Positions 55,347 to 64,000 of a stretch of 64,000 bases of DNA are shown here, one piece after another (the stretch's first letter is position 1; the number at the start of each line of letters is the position of its first letter). This stretch comes from Paenibacillus vietnamensis. Lineage in GTDB: Bacteria > Bacillota > Bacilli > Paenibacillales > Paenibacillaceae. A model generated the notes under the pieces. That model had not been told where the DNA came from. It ran no database searches and saw only the letters and a list, made by a program, of their open reading frames with translations. The stretch lies in NCBI RefSeq assembly GCF_020169515.1, contig NZ_JAHMHW010000002.1, forward strand, positions 186,001-250,000. Reading direction: 5' to 3'. Position numbers and translations under genes: made by a program.

Positions 55347-57185
55347 TTATTTCTTATCGTCAACGACCTCGTAATCCGCATCGACTACGTTGTCCTTCCC
55401 TTTCGAAGCCCCTGCTTCAGGCTGTGCGCCTTCCGCCTCACCGGCATTTTGCGCCGCTTGCTCATACAGCTTCACGGAAAGCTGCTGCACAACTTCAGTC
55501 AGCTCCTGCACGCTCGCATTGATTTGCTCGATATCGTCAGTCGCAATTGCCGCAGTAACTTTTTCCTTCGCTTGGTTCGCTTTTTCGATTTCGGAAGGAT
55601 CCACTTTGTCGCCAAGATCTTTGATCGTTTTGTCTACGGAATAGATCAGTTGGTCGGCGCTGTTTTTCGCTTCAACCAGCTCACGGCGTTTGCGGTCTTC
55701 CTCTGCGTTAAGCTCGGCATCCTTCATCATTTGCTCGATTTCCTGCTCGCTCAAGCCGCTGGAGGATGTGATCGTAATTTTTTGGCTTTTGCCGGTTCCT
55801 TTGTCCAGTGCGGATACGTTAACGATACCGTTGGCATCGATGTCGAACGTAACCTCGATTTGCGGTACGCCGCGCGGTGCAGGAGGGATATCGTTCAAGG
55901 TGAAGCGGCCAAGCGTTTTGTTGCCGTTCGCCATGGAGCGTTCGCCTTGCAGTACGTGAATCTCAACGCCAGGCTGATTGTCAGCATAGGTCGAGAATAC
56001 TTGCGATTTGCTTGTCGGGATCGTCGTGTTGCGCTCGATCATTTTCGTGAACACGCCGCCTGCCGTTTCGATACCGAGCGACAGCGGAGTTACGTCAAGC
56101 AATACTACGTCCTTCACGTCGCCGGTCAGAACGCCCGCTTGAACCGCTGCACCGAGTGCTACAACCTCATCCGGATTCACGCCTTTATGCGGTTCTTTGC
56201 CGATCAGCTTTTTAACCGCGTCTTGAACGGCCGGAATACGAGTCGATCCGCCGACCAGTACGACTTTATCGATATCGCTTGGCGACATGCCCGCATCGCT
56301 GAGAGCTTGGCGAGTAGGTCCAAGCGTACGCTCTACGAGAGCGGCCGACAGCTCGTCAAATTTCGCGCGGGTAAGGCTCATTTCCAAGTGCTGAGGAACG
56401 CCGTCTACCATCGTGATAAACGGAAGGGAGATGGACGAAGTAAGTACGCCGGAAAGCTCTTTTTTCGCTTTTTCGGCTGCGTCCTTCAAACGCTGAACAG
56501 CCGCTTTGTCTTTGGAAAGGTCAATGCCTTGATCCTTTTTAAACTCGTTCACGAGATAGTCGATGATCACTTGGTCAAAGTCGTCGCCGCCGAGCTTGTT
56601 GTCGCCGCTGGTCGCCTTAACCTCGAAGAAGCCGTCGCCAAGCTCAAGGATCGATACGTCAAACGTACCGCCGCCAAGGTCATAGACCAGAATCGTTTGG
56701 TCTTCCGATTTCTCAAGTCCGTATGCAAGCGCGGCTGCAGTAGGCTCATTGACGATACGAAGAACTTCAAGACCTGCGATTTTACCGGCGTCTTTGGTCG
56801 CTTGACGCTGGCTGTCGTTGAAGTATGCAGGAACGGTAATAACCGCTTGGGTAACGGTTTGGCCCAAATACGCTTCCGCGTCAGCTTTCAGCTTCTGCAA
56901 AATAATAGCGGAAATTTCCTGCGGCGTATATTCCTTGTCGTCGATTTTTTCCTTATGATTCGTACCGATATGGCGTTTGATCGAGCTGATCGTGCGGTCC
57001 GGATTCGTGATCGCTTGGCGCTTCGCCGTTTCGCCGACGACGCGCTCGCCGTCCTTCTTAAAGCCGACTACCGATGGAGTCGTGCGGTTGCCCTCCGGAT
57101 TCGGAATGACGACGGCTTCGCCGCCCTCCATAACTGCAACGCAAGAGTTTGTTGTACCCAGGTCAATACCGATTACTTTACTCAT
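55347..57185 (-). CDS. dnaK: chaperone DnaK (Hsp70)
   Basis: The 612-residue protein begins [20 protein letters not shown] and has nucleotide-binding signatures ([35 protein letters not shown]), substrate-binding domain (LGIETAGG) and a helical lid with a Ala/Glu/Gly-rich C-terminal tail. AGGAGGAACC precedes ATG 57185. It is shorter than E. coli DnaK because the N-terminal lobe lacks the usual Gram-negative insertion, as in other Firmicutes. Confidence 0.98.
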   Translation of the reverse strand: MSKVIGIDLGTTNSCVAVMEGGEAVVIPNPEGNRTTPSVVGFKKDGERVVGETAKRQAITNPDRTISSIKRHIGTNHKEKIDDKEYTPQEISAIILQKLKADAEAYLGQTVTQAVITVPAYFNDSQRQATKDAGKIAGLEVLRIVNEPTAAALAYGLEKSEDQTILVYDLGGGTFDVSILELGDGFFEVKATSGDNKLGGDDFDQVIIDYLVNEFKKDQGIDLSKDKAAVQRLKDAAEKAKKELSGVLTSSISLPFITMVDGVPQHLEMSLTRAKFDELSAALVERTLGPTRQALSDAGMSPSDIDKVVLVGGSTRIPAVQDAVKKLIGKEPHKGVNPDEVVALGAAVQAGVLTGDVKDVVLLDVTPLSLGIETAGGVFTKMIERNTTIPTSKSQVFSTYADNQPGVEIHVLQGERSMANGNKTLGRFTLNDIPPAPRGVPQIEVTFDIDANGIVNVSALDKGTGKSQKITITSSSGLSEQEIEQMMKDAELNAEEDRKRRELVEAKNSADQLIYSVDKTIKDLGDKVDPSEIEKANQAKEKVTAAIATDDIEQINASVQELTEVVQQLSVKLYEQAAQNAGEAEGAQPEAGASKGKDNVVDADYEVVDDKK

Positions 57186-57257
57186 CGTTAGGTTCCTCCT
57201 AATTTGATTGTGAAAATAATGTTGTCGTTCCTTGTATATCAAATCAGCATTTTTCGT

Positions 57258-57824
57258 TTAGCCGCTGACCTTAACCATCGCAGGGCGCAGTACCTTTTCC
57301 TTCAGGATATACCCCTTCTGAACTTCCTCCACGATAATGCCTTCCTCATGCTCATCGGATTCGACTTGCATAATCGCTTGATGGAAATCAGGGTTAAACG
57401 GCTCGCCGACGACTTCCATCGCCTTCAGCCCTTCCTGTTCCAGCGTTTGCGTAAGCTGGCGGAAAATCATGTCGACGCCTTTCGCGAGCGATTCAAAATC
57501 GCCGCCAGCCGAAGCCGCGGATACGGCACGTTCGAAGTTATCGACAACCGGCAGCAGCTGGCCGATCAGCTTCATGGATGCGTATTGCGCGAGCTCTTCC
57601 TTTTCCTTCTGCGTACGGCGGCGGAAATTATCGAAATCCGCCTGCGCTCGTAAGTAACGCTGCTGATTCTCTTCAGCAAGCTTTTCCAGTTCCACGTACC
57701 GGGCGTCCCGACCCGTTTCCTCGACAGCCGGCTCTTCAGCGGATTGCCCGTTCTGCTCTTCGGCTGCAGTTTCTTCAACCTCGGCTGTTTCGACTGCTTC
57801 GTTATGCTGTTCTTTCGTACTCAT
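57258..57824 (-). CDS. grpE: nucleotide exchange factor GrpE
   Basis: The 188-residue protein has an acidic N-terminal tail (about 35 residues), a long coiled coil (YLRAQADFDNFRRRTQKEKE) and the C-terminal beta-domain with FNPDFHQAIM and EVQKGYILKEKVLRPAMVKV. AAGGAGGTGATTGC precedes the ATG. It releases ADP from DnaK. Confidence 0.97.
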   Translation of the reverse strand: MSTKEQHNEAVETAEVEETAAEEQNGQSAEEPAVEETGRDARYVELEKLAEENQQRYLRAQADFDNFRRRTQKEKEELAQYASMKLIGQLLPVVDNFERAVSAASAGGDFESLAKGVDMIFRQLTQTLEQEGLKAMEVVGEPFNPDFHQAIMQVESDEHEEGIIVEEVQKGYILKEKVLRPAMVKVSG

Positions 57825-57847
57825 GCAATCACCTCCTTAAAAAAAGT

Positions 57848-58873
57848 TCATTTATACCACCGGCCCAGAAGCACCGTCATGTCCTTCGAGATCAAATCGA
57901 GGAGGCTGATCACTTTGCCGTACTCCATCCGGGTAGGACCCAGAATGCCGATTGTGCCCAGCGACTGGCCGTCAACCGAATAGGTTGCGGTTATAATACT
58001 GCAATCGCTGATCGCCTTGTGGTCATTCTCTGTTCCAATGCGCACTTGTATACCTGCCGGTATACCGGAAAACATTTTCAGAATGGTAGGCGTTTCTTCC
58101 AGCAAATCGAGGATCGTTTTTACTTTATCGACATCCTTGAATTCGGGCTGCGTCAGCATGTTCGTCGTACCGCTAAGGAAGAGCCGGTGCTCATCCTCAT
58201 TCTGAAGCGCATCGTCAAGCACCTGAAGCACCTGCTCATAATGGTCGACATAACGTTCAAGCTCCTGGCCGACCTCCGTGTACAGCTTCGAGCGGAGACG
58301 GACAAGCGGCACGCCGACCAGCTTTGTATTCAAAATGTTGACAACCTTCTCCATGTCCTCCATCTTAAGTCCGGCCGGTATCGTGATCGTCCGATTCTCC
58401 ACATGTCCCGTATTCGTCACAATAATCGCGACGGCGGAATGCTGGTCAAGCGGAACAAGGCCAAAATGCTTCAAGGACGTGCTGAGCGTTTCGGGTCCAA
58501 GCAAAATCGACGTATAATTCGTTAAATTCGACAAAATCATCGCCGCATGCTGGATAACCTGCTCCATCTGGTTCATCTTCTCGGTTACGAACGACCGCAC
58601 CATGCCGAGTTCATGATCATCCACTTCATTCAGCTTGATCAAATGGTCGACATAATACCGGTAACCCTTGGTCGAAGGAATACGTCCGGCAGATGTATGG
58701 GGCTGCTCGAGAAAACCTAGCTCCTCCAAATCAGCCATCTCGTTGCGGATCGTAGCCGGGCTGTAGCCGACGTCGCCGCGCTTCGAAATACTCCGCGAAC
58801 CGACCGGTTCAGCCGAGCGAATATAATCATCCACTATTGCATGCAAAATCATCCGTTGTCGTTCCGTGAGCAT
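57848..58873 (-). CDS. hrcA: heat-inducible transcriptional repressor HrcA
   Basis: Represses this operon by binding CIRCE, with GroEL modulating its activity. The 341-residue protein has an N-terminal winged helix (GSRSISKRGDVGYSPATIRN), the family motif EQPHTSAGRIPSTKGYRYYV and a C-terminal GAF-like domain with MEYGKVISLLDLIS. GTAAGGGGGATTCGA precedes the ATG. First gene of the hrcA-grpE-dnaK-dnaJ operon. Confidence 0.97.
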   Translation of the reverse strand: MLTERQRMILHAIVDDYIRSAEPVGSRSISKRGDVGYSPATIRNEMADLEELGFLEQPHTSAGRIPSTKGYRYYVDHLIKLNEVDDHELGMVRSFVTEKMNQMEQVIQHAAMILSNLTNYTSILLGPETLSTSLKHFGLVPLDQHSAVAIIVTNTGHVENRTITIPAGLKMEDMEKVVNILNTKLVGVPLVRLRSKLYTEVGQELERYVDHYEQVLQVLDDALQNEDEHRLFLSGTTNMLTQPEFKDVDKVKTILDLLEETPTILKMFSGIPAGIQVRIGTENDHKAISDCSIITATYSVDGQSLGTIGILGPTRMEYGKVISLLDLISKDMTVLLGRWYK

Positions 58874-58922
58874 TCGAATCCCCCTTACAGATTAGGTATT
58901 TAACCGGTTCGGCCTGATGTCG

Positions 58923-58949
58923 TTAGCACTCAACAGGATCGAGTGCTAA
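58923..58949. promoter_or_regulatory. CIRCE operator
   Basis: TTAGCACTC (58923-58931), 9-nt spacer, GAGTGCTAA (58941-58949): a perfect 9-bp inverted repeat. It is the HrcA binding site, 50 nt before hrcA and right at the expected start of its transcript, so the repressor should autoregulate the operon. Confidence 0.97.
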
Positions 58950-58960
58950 TCATTAATACA

Positions 58961-58990
58961 AAAATACCAAACCCGCTCGGCGATTGTCAA
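58961..58990 (-). promoter_or_regulatory. sigma-A promoter of hrcA operon
   Basis: TTGACA (58990-58985), an 18-nt spacer, TATTTT (58966-58961) on the minus strand, immediately upstream of CIRCE. The -35 is perfect, the -10 matches 4 of 6. Confidence 0.75.
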
Positions 58991-59229
58991 GTCGGATCGG
59001 TATTTTTAAAAATATAAGAAAGTATAAATTTCACTTTATACTTGACTTATATTTCATCGCGATGGCGAGCTTTTGCCGCCAAAGGACGGCGACAGCCGTT
59101 TACGCTTGGCAAGTCCATCCCGGCTTAGCCAATCGCCTCATTCTTGCATAATATAGTTTATCTCGATTATAAAGTCGATAAATACGGGAGAACATGAATG
59201 ATATCGACCTAAGAAGGAAGGGATCATAT
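58991..59229. other. intergenic region between divergent hrcA and a small zinc-ribbon gene
   Basis: No gene is visible. It is AT-rich next to hrcA and GC-rich at 59053-59135, where a copy of the short intergenic motif lies (59076-59108). A TTGCAT-type -35 with a TATAAA-like -10 near 59150-59174 may serve the rightward gene, but the match is weak. Confidence 0.5.
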
Positions 59230-59409
59230 ATGGAAACCTGGCGCGTGTGGGAATGCAATCAATGCGGCTCGACCTTAAAGCTGAACTATGATGCCTCGTT
59301 CGAAGACTATCATCGGATCAAAAGCTGCATTTGCGGGGATAACGGCGAGCTCGAATGGAAGTTCAATTACTGCGATGCCGAAGCGTCCGGAGTGCTTGCT
59401 GCGGAATAG
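59230..59409 (+). CDS. unknown small zinc-ribbon-like protein
   Basis: A 59-residue protein starting METWRVWECNQCGSTLKLNY with two cysteine pairs, CNQC and CIC, plus a further Cys in FNYCDAE, suggesting a zinc ribbon. ATG 59230 is 7 nt after AAGGAAGGG; an in-frame ATG at 59194 has its GGGAG only 3 nt away, so it is less likely. Monocistronic, followed by a perfect terminator. Function unknown. Confidence 0.7.
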   Translation: METWRVWECNQCGSTLKLNYDASFEDYHRIKSCICGDNGELEWKFNYCDAEASGVLAAE

Positions 59410-59440
59410 TCCCAAGCAATGTGCGGAGAGCACAAACAAA

Positions 59441-59468
59441 AACGGTCAAAGGAGCTCCTTTGACCGTT
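59441..59468. terminator. bidirectional terminator between small zinc protein and GNAT gene
   Basis: A 28-nt perfect palindrome of AACGGTCAAAGGAG and CTCCTTTGACCGTT, with T-rich flanks on both strands. Good for both converging genes. Confidence 0.9.
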
Positions 59469-59480
59469 GTTTCGTTTTTA

Positions 59481-59951
59481 TTAATCAATGACCTTCAGAA
59501 CCGCTATTTCATCGCACGCGAGCTGCTTCGGGCAGTTCACGCAATCCTTCCATACCTTCTCCGGAAAAATCTCTTTGTCAACGACCGTAAAGCCGTTTTT
59601 CTCGAAAAAGGATACCGCATACGTCAAAGCCATAATTTTCGGAATGTGCTGTTCCCTGGCCTGTTCAATCAAGGCATCGACAAGCTTGCTGCCGATCCCG
59701 AGCCCCTTGTAGCCTTCCGACATGCCGAGCGAACGGATCTCTACCAAATCCTTGCCCAGTTTCGTCAAGGAGCCGCAGCCGACCACTTCATCTCCGATTT
59801 CCGCCACGACGAAGGTATCGATCATGTGACGGAGCGCTTCCCGAGTGCGAGGCAGCATAATGCCTTTCTCGGCATAACCTTTAATCAATTGAAACAACGT
59901 CTCGACATCGTCCGATGTCGCTTTTCTGCAAACGACCTGTAATGCCTGCAT
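59481..59951 (-). CDS. GNAT family N-acetyltransferase (ArgA-like)
   Basis: The 156-residue acetyltransferase has the acetyl-CoA motif RSLGMSEGYKGLGIGSKLVD and C-terminal CVNCPKQLACDEIAV, which resembles the ArgA-like short N-acetyltransferases of Bacillales. Acetylation of glutamate is one possibility; the substrate is not established. ATG 59951 follows GGAGGCGAAGGC. It interrupts the usual hemW-hrcA adjacency. Confidence 0.85.
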   Translation of the reverse strand: MQALQVVCRKATSDDVETLFQLIKGYAEKGIMLPRTREALRHMIDTFVVAEIGDEVVGCGSLTKLGKDLVEIRSLGMSEGYKGLGIGSKLVDALIEQAREQHIPKIMALTYAVSFFEKNGFTVVDKEIFPEKVWKDCVNCPKQLACDEIAVLKVID

Positions 59952-60052
59952 TTCTGCCTTCGCCTCCACCCGGTGCAAGTAGAAAATCAATATGAATAAA
60001 TATACAACACTACGAATTTATTCTCAAGAGATTTTTCAAGGGCCGGCTCCCC

Positions 60053-61222
60053 TTAATCCGCCGAACCGATAAAGGCGCCAAACACCTCATTGCCGAGCAG
60101 CACGCCCTTATCCGTCAGCCTGTAAATCGTATCCCGGCCTTCCGGCCTTACTTCCAGAAGACCGTCCGAGGTCAGCTTCCGGATGACCGGACCGAACTTA
60201 TTCTCGAGCGACCGGCCGCCAAACTGCTCCGCAAATCTCGAAGCCGGCACGCCCTCCAGCAGGCGAAGTCCTACCATCATCAAATCCTCCATCGCTTCCT
60301 CCTCCGGCACCTCAAACGTTTCGAGCCGCGGCAGCCTTTCGGCGGCCGCTTCGATATAAGGAGTAATTCCCTTCAGATTGACATGACGGATCCGATTTGA
60401 ATATCCGTGTGCGCCTGCCCCGAGACCGTAATACGGTTCATTGCGCCAATACGTCGAGTTGTGGCGGCTTTCGAAGCCAGGCTTCGCGAAGTTGCTGATT
60501 TCATAATGGACGTAGCCCGCCCCCTTCAACATCTCCATCAGAAGCAGGAACATCCGGTATTCCTCCTCCTCCGGAGGAAGCGGCAGCTCATTTCTCTCAT
60601 ATAGCTTGTGAAACAGCGTATTTTCTTCCACCTTGAGGCTGTAGATCGAATAATGGGTTAAACCGAGCTCGAGCGCCTTGCTGACGCTGTCTCTCAGGTG
60701 ATCAAGGGTTTGACCCGGCAGGCCGAACATCAGATCGATCGACAGATTCGTAAATCCTGCGGCGCGTGCGTTGTCCAGACTGCGGTATACGTCGTCGACG
60801 CTGTGAATCCGGCCAATCCTCTCGAGCAGCCCGTTATCGAACGACTGGACGCCGAAGCTGATCCGGTTCACGCCGCCGGCCTTCATGGCAGCAAGCTTGT
60901 CGGCATCCGTCGTGCCCGGGTTCGCTTCCATCGTAAACTCAACGTCGTCCGCCAGCGGAAAATGCGTCCTGACCGCTTCCAAAAACCTCTCCATCTGCGG
61001 CGGCGTCAGCACCGTCGGAGTTCCTCCTCCAACGAATACCGTATCGATGCGCTCCGGCGGCAGCATATCGACCGTCCGCCGCATTTCCTGTTCCAGAGCG
61101 TCCAAGTATTGATCGACCGGCTGACCTTTGAGCACATAAGATGTAAAGTCGCAATAATGGCATTTGTTCGTGCAAAACGGGATGTGAATATATAAAGCGT
61201 GGGGAGCATGCTGCCCGATCAT
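60053..61222 (-). CDS. hemW: heme chaperone/radical SAM protein HemW
   Basis: Radical SAM protein once annotated as an oxygen-independent coproporphyrinogen oxidase, now thought to move haem. The 389-residue protein starts with HALYIHIPFCTNKCHYCDF (CxxxCxxC cluster) and includes FVGGGTPTVL and SIDLMFGLPGQT. AAAGGAGGTCATCCAGCG precedes the ATG. It lies downstream of lepA across a terminator. Confidence 0.94.
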   Translation of the reverse strand: MIGQHAPHALYIHIPFCTNKCHYCDFTSYVLKGQPVDQYLDALEQEMRRTVDMLPPERIDTVFVGGGTPTVLTPPQMERFLEAVRTHFPLADDVEFTMEANPGTTDADKLAAMKAGGVNRISFGVQSFDNGLLERIGRIHSVDDVYRSLDNARAAGFTNLSIDLMFGLPGQTLDHLRDSVSKALELGLTHYSIYSLKVEENTLFHKLYERNELPLPPEEEEYRMFLLLMEMLKGAGYVHYEISNFAKPGFESRHNSTYWRNEPYYGLGAGAHGYSNRIRHVNLKGITPYIEAAAERLPRLETFEVPEEEAMEDLMMVGLRLLEGVPASRFAEQFGGRSLENKFGPVIRKLTSDGLLEVRPEGRDTIYRLTDKGVLLGNEVFGAFIGSAD

Positions 61223-61261
61223 CGCTGGATGACCTCCTTTATTGTCCGGAACATAATGATG

Positions 61262-61296
61262 AATAAAAAAACAAAGAGGGAGAGCTGCGCTCTCCC
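61262..61296 (-). terminator. terminator after lepA
   Basis: Minus-strand GGGAGAGC (61296-61289) pairs with GCTCTCCC (61285-61278), then TCTTTGTTTTTTT. Only some 40 nt separate it from the hemW ATG. Confidence 0.85.
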
Positions 61297-61310
61297 TAAC
61301 CTCGTACGGA

Positions 61311-63128
61311 TTAATCCTCGTCGATTTTGAGCACCGCCATGAACGCTTCCTGCGGCACCTCTACACTGCCTACCTGCTTCATCCGTTTCTTGCCTTCCTT
61401 CTGCTTCTCGAGCAGCTTCCGCTTCCGGCTGATGTCGCCGCCGTAGCATTTCGCCAAGACGTTCTTCCGCATCGCCTTGACGGTCTCGCGCGCGATAACC
61501 TTCGTGCCTATCGATGCCTGGACCGGCACCTCGAACATTTGGCGAGGGATCAGCTCCTTCATCTTCTGGCAGATCAGCCGTCCGCGGTGGTACGCGCGGT
61601 CGCGGTGAACGATAACCGACAGAGCGTCGACCTGCTCGCCGTTCAGCATGATGTCCATCTTGACGAGCTGGGAACTGCGGTAGCCCGACAGCTCGTAATC
61701 AAACGAAGCGTAACCCTTCGTACTCGATTTCAGCTGATCGAAGAAGTCGTATACGATTTCGGACAACGGAATCTGGTACGTGATCGTTACGCGGTTCGTG
61801 TCCAAATATTCCATGTTCACGAATTCGCCGCGCTTGTTCTGGCACAGCTCCATAATCGCACCGACATAATCGTTCGGCACGATGATCGCAGCTTTCACAA
61901 ACGGCTCTTCGACGAAATCAAGCTTGCCCGCTTCAGGATAATTCGACGGGTTATCGATATTTAGAACCTCGCCGTTCGTCAGCGTGACCTTATAGATAAC
62001 GCTTGGAGCCGTCGTGATGAGCGGAATGTTGAATTCCCTCTCGATCCGCTCCTGAATGATCTCCATATGCAGCAATCCGAGGAAGCCGCAGCGGAAGCCA
62101 AAACCAAGCGCTGTCGAGGATTCCGGCTCGTATCTGAGCGAGGCGTCGTTCAGCTCCAGCTTCTCCAGCGCCTCCCGCAAATCGTTATAATCCTGGGTTT
62201 CGATCGGGTACAGTCCGCAGAATACCATCGGGTTGATCTGACGGTAGCCCGGCAGGCGCTCCGGCGCCGGACGTTTGGCATCGGTCACCGTATCGCCGAC
62301 GCGCGTGTCCTTCACGTTCTTGATGCCGGCTACGATAAATCCGACATCGCCGACCGAAAGCTCGTCAACGATCGTCATGCGCGGCATAAACGCGCCAACC
62401 TCGATAACCTCGAATTCCGCGCCGGTAGCCATAAACCGGATTTTCTTGCCAGGCTTGATGCTGCCGTCGATCACTCGAACATAGACGATAACGCCTTTAT
62501 ACGGGTCGTAATGAGAGTCGAAAATAAGCGCTTTAAGCGGCTCTTCAGGGTCGCCAACCGGCGCAGGCATCTTCGTGACGACCTGCTCCAAAATTTCTTT
62601 GATGCCGATACCGGCTTTAGCCGACGCAAGGACCGCATCGCTCGCATCGAGTCCGATGACGTCCTCAATTTCCTGCTTCACCCGCTCCGGTTCTGCGCTC
62701 GGCAAATCGATCTTGTTAATGACAGGAACGATTTCGAGATTGTTGTCCAAGGCGAGATATACGTTCGCAAGCGTCTGAGCTTCGATGCCCTGTGCCGCGT
62801 CGACGACGAGCAAGGCGCCCTCGCAGGCCGCAAGGCTGCGCGATACCTCATACGTAAAGTCGACATGCCCCGGCGTATCGATAAGATTCAGGATATACTC
62901 CTCGCCGTCATCCGCCCGGTACTTCAAACGAACGGCCTGCAGCTTGATCGTAATGCCGCGCTCGCGCTCCAAATCCATTTGGTCAAGCACCTGCTCCTGC
63001 ATTTCGCGGGAGGACAAAGCGCCGGTATACTCCAGGATTCTATCGGCTAACGTAGACTTTCCGTGGTCTATATGTGCGATAATGGAAAAATTTCTGATTT
63101 TCTTTTGCCGGTCACGTACGTCAGTCAT
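61311..63128 (-). CDS. lepA: elongation factor 4 (LepA)
   Basis: Ribosomal GTPase involved in translation fidelity and 30S assembly. The 605-residue protein has G1 [10 protein letters not shown]3 DTPGHVDF, G4 NKIDLP and the unique C-terminal domain ending [20 protein letters not shown] 63128 follows GGGGGTTAGGC; an in-frame upstream TTG-type start is weaker. It follows spoIIP-yqxA as in Bacillus. Confidence 0.97.
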   Translation of the reverse strand: MTDVRDRQKKIRNFSIIAHIDHGKSTLADRILEYTGALSSREMQEQVLDQMDLERERGITIKLQAVRLKYRADDGEEYILNLIDTPGHVDFTYEVSRSLAACEGALLVVDAAQGIEAQTLANVYLALDNNLEIVPVINKIDLPSAEPERVKQEIEDVIGLDASDAVLASAKAGIGIKEILEQVVTKMPAPVGDPEEPLKALIFDSHYDPYKGVIVYVRVIDGSIKPGKKIRFMATGAEFEVIEVGAFMPRMTIVDELSVGDVGFIVAGIKNVKDTRVGDTVTDAKRPAPERLPGYRQINPMVFCGLYPIETQDYNDLREALEKLELNDASLRYEPESSTALGFGFRCGFLGLLHMEIIQERIEREFNIPLITTAPSVIYKVTLTNGEVLNIDNPSNYPEAGKLDFVEEPFVKAAIIVPNDYVGAIMELCQNKRGEFVNMEYLDTNRVTITYQIPLSEIVYDFFDQLKSSTKGYASFDYELSGYRSSQLVKMDIMLNGEQVDALSVIVHRDRAYHRGRLICQKMKELIPRQMFEVPVQASIGTKVIARETVKAMRKNVLAKCYGGDISRKRKLLEKQKEGKKRMKQVGSVEVPQEAFMAVLKIDED

Positions 63129-63170
63129 GCCTAACCCCCACAATTTCCAATAATGCTAATCATTCCACCT

Positions 63171-63199
63171 ATTATATCAGTTAAGGGGGCCACCAGCAA
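63171..63199 (-). promoter_or_regulatory. candidate sigma-A promoter of lepA
   Basis: TTGCTG (63199-63194), 17-nt spacer, TATAAT (63176-63171) on the minus strand, about 42 nt before the lepA ATG. The -10 is perfect. Confidence 0.6.
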
Positions 63200-63208
63200 T
63201 GTCCATTC

Positions 63209-63667
63209 TCACTTGATCAGCCCGTCAAAAATAGAAACGACCAAACGGATCCCTTCGTTGGACATATTTTGAAGCATGCCCGACGTAGAATCGGCGATGC
63301 GGTTGACGGTGGACTGATCGTCAGCGGCGGGAATGCCGGGAAGCCGATCTTCATCAGCCGGCAAAGCGCCAAGCGGCTCCCGCTCCGGCTCAGGCTCCGC
63401 GTCCGTCCCGGAAGCTTCTTCTCCGGCGGCCAGCTTTTTCAATTCGGCAAGCTCCTTCTCGAGCTGTTCGATTTTTTGCCGGGTGCGGTCATCTGCCGAA
63501 TTTCCGGCAGCGGCCTGCTCAGGCTGCGCTTCCTCGTACGCCTGGCTGCCGGGCTCGACCGGGCCGTACACCCGCCCGATCCCCGCCGTAGATATTTCGA
63601 GCCCGTACATGACGATAATCGCCAATGCTCCTCCGAGCACCATCCATTTAAACGTACTGCGCTTCAT
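63209..63667 (-). CDS. yqxA: YqxA-like protein (DUF3679-type position)
   Basis: The 152-residue protein has an N-terminal membrane helix (WMVLGGALAIIVMYGLEIS, about residues 8-26), a polar coiled-coil middle and a C-terminal conserved stretch NRIADSTSGMLQNMSNEGIR. It fills the yqxA position between spoIIP and lepA. The tail resembles YqxA, but the middle is much longer than the Bacillus protein. AAGGAGCGG precedes the ATG. Function unknown; a sporulation link is likely from context. Confidence 0.75.
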   Translation of the reverse strand: MKRSTFKWMVLGGALAIIVMYGLEISTAGIGRVYGPVEPGSQAYEEAQPEQAAAGNSADDRTRQKIEQLEKELAELKKLAAGEEASGTDAEPEPEREPLGALPADEDRLPGIPAADDQSTVNRIADSTSGMLQNMSNEGIRLVVSIFDGLIK

Positions 63668-63733
63668 CAGCCGCCGCTCCTTTCCGTCCGGTTATGATTA
63701 AACCGTCTGCCGGTTCCATCGTTTTTCCGCTTT

Positions 63734-64000
63734 TTATACCTTTTCGTCCTCAAAATAAATGTCGGCGATGACCTCGGCGAGCGCATCCGCCGTACGATAG
63801 GATTCCTCGAGCGTATTATCCACGCCGCCGATCTCGATCAGCACGCTGTCCGGAGCCAGGGATTGATTATATTCCGCATTTCCGGTTGCAGCCGTTTTCC
63901 CCCAGATGCCGCGCGAAATGCCCGGGTATTTTTTATCGAGCGCCTGATGGATTTTTGTCGCAAACGCTTCGTTTTTCTCCCAATCCGGGTTTCTATGCCC
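63734..64000 (-). CDS. spoIIP: stage II sporulation protein P (SpoIIP), C-terminal part
   Basis: The visible 88 codons end in the amidase/endopeptidase domain, with NAEYNQSLAPDSVLIEIGG and VDNTLEESYRTADALAEVIA, the SpoIIP signature for engulfment-related peptidoglycan hydrolysis. The gene continues beyond the right edge. Stop TAA is at 63736-63734. Confidence 0.9.
   Translation of the reverse strand, partial: GHRNPDWEKNEAFATKIHQALDKKYPGISRGIWGKTAATGNAEYNQSLAPDSVLIEIGGVDNTLEESYRTADALAEVIADIYFEDEKV

Noticed and set aside
55449..57191. 580-codon open frame antisense to dnaK
   Set aside because: dnaK is certain, and long antisense frames are a well-known effect of its codon bias. The frame has no ribosome site or recognisable domain.
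59194..59229. Upstream ATG for the zinc-ribbon gene
   Set aside because: GGGAG lies only 3 nt away; the ATG at 59230 has better spacing and the conserved-looking start.
61006..61449. Small minus-strand frames near the hemW start
   Set aside because: They overlap hemW and lepA in other phases and lack ribosome sites.
1..64000. CRISPR arrays, IS elements, prophage genes, tRNA genes
   Set aside because: No regularly spaced repeats, transposase or integrase frames, or cloverleaf-like sequence with a CCA end was seen by reading.

Overview
The window reads as a chromosomal core segment of a spore-forming, moderately GC-rich member of the Paenibacillaceae (Paenibacillus/Cohnella-like). The reasons are SpoIIP, YqfC/YqfD and YqxA sporulation genes, strong GGAGG-type ribosome binding sites, sigma-A promoters, a T-box, CIRCE, AddAB instead of RecBCD, and the Bacillales gene order around rpoD and dnaK. 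Naming genus or species is inference from protein style. No prophage, IS element, CRISPR array, tRNA or rRNA operon was seen.

Layout. 1-3.1 kb: glycogen genes glgB-glgC, with the first bases of a probable glgD. 3.2-14.2 kb is a mixed accessory stretch: a twin zinc-finger protein, a PAS/helix-turn-helix regulator, an ABC ATPase / membrane-hydrolase / HelD cluster, the alarmone synthetase SasA, small membrane and DUF1540 proteins, YpuI, and a secreted subtilase with a sensor-like N-terminus. 14.3-14.7 kb: RNase P RNA (rnpB). 14.8-37.6 kb is one long leftward block following the Bacillus order: rpsU-yqeY | nfeD-floA-(unknown) | yqfC-yqfD-phoH-pgpH-ybeY-dgkA-cdd-era-yqzL | recO | T-box-glyQ-glyS-yqfL | yqxD-dnaG-rpoD | DUF2157-trmK-yqfO. 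37.6-49.5 kb is inserted relative to Bacillus subtilis: HIT protein, an unknown Pro/Tyr-rich protein, an anchored unknown protein, addA-addB, an RlmI-like methyltransferase, a Na/Pi-type transporter and a NUDIX hydrolase. 49.5-64 kb is again conserved: spoIIP-yqxA-lepA-hemW | hrcA-grpE-dnaK-dnaJ | prmA-rsmE-mtaB, interrupted by a site-2 protease and small genes.

How it works together. The leftward block couples replication initiation (dnaG), housekeeping transcription (rpoD), translation (rpsU, glyQS, era, ybeY, trmK, lepA, prmA, rsmE, mtaB), lipid recycling (dgkA), second-messenger control (pgpH for c-di-AMP, sasA for ppGpp), repair (recO, addAB) and sporulation. Several control elements can be read directly: a consensus sigma-W-type promoter before nfeD-floA, a glycyl T-box with a TTGACA-N17-TACAAT promoter, a perfect CIRCE operator before hrcA, a TTGACA-N18-TATAAT promoter for rpsU, and many intrinsic terminators.

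Most unusual points: an RNase P RNA that looks class A although Bacillus has class B; a Cache-like domain fused in front of a subtilase; a C4/H tandem zinc-finger miniprotein; a PAS-PAS-HTH one-component regulator; an intrinsic terminator 23 nt in front of recO; and a short hairpin motif recurring in intergenic spaces. No wholly new multi-gene system was identified with confidence.
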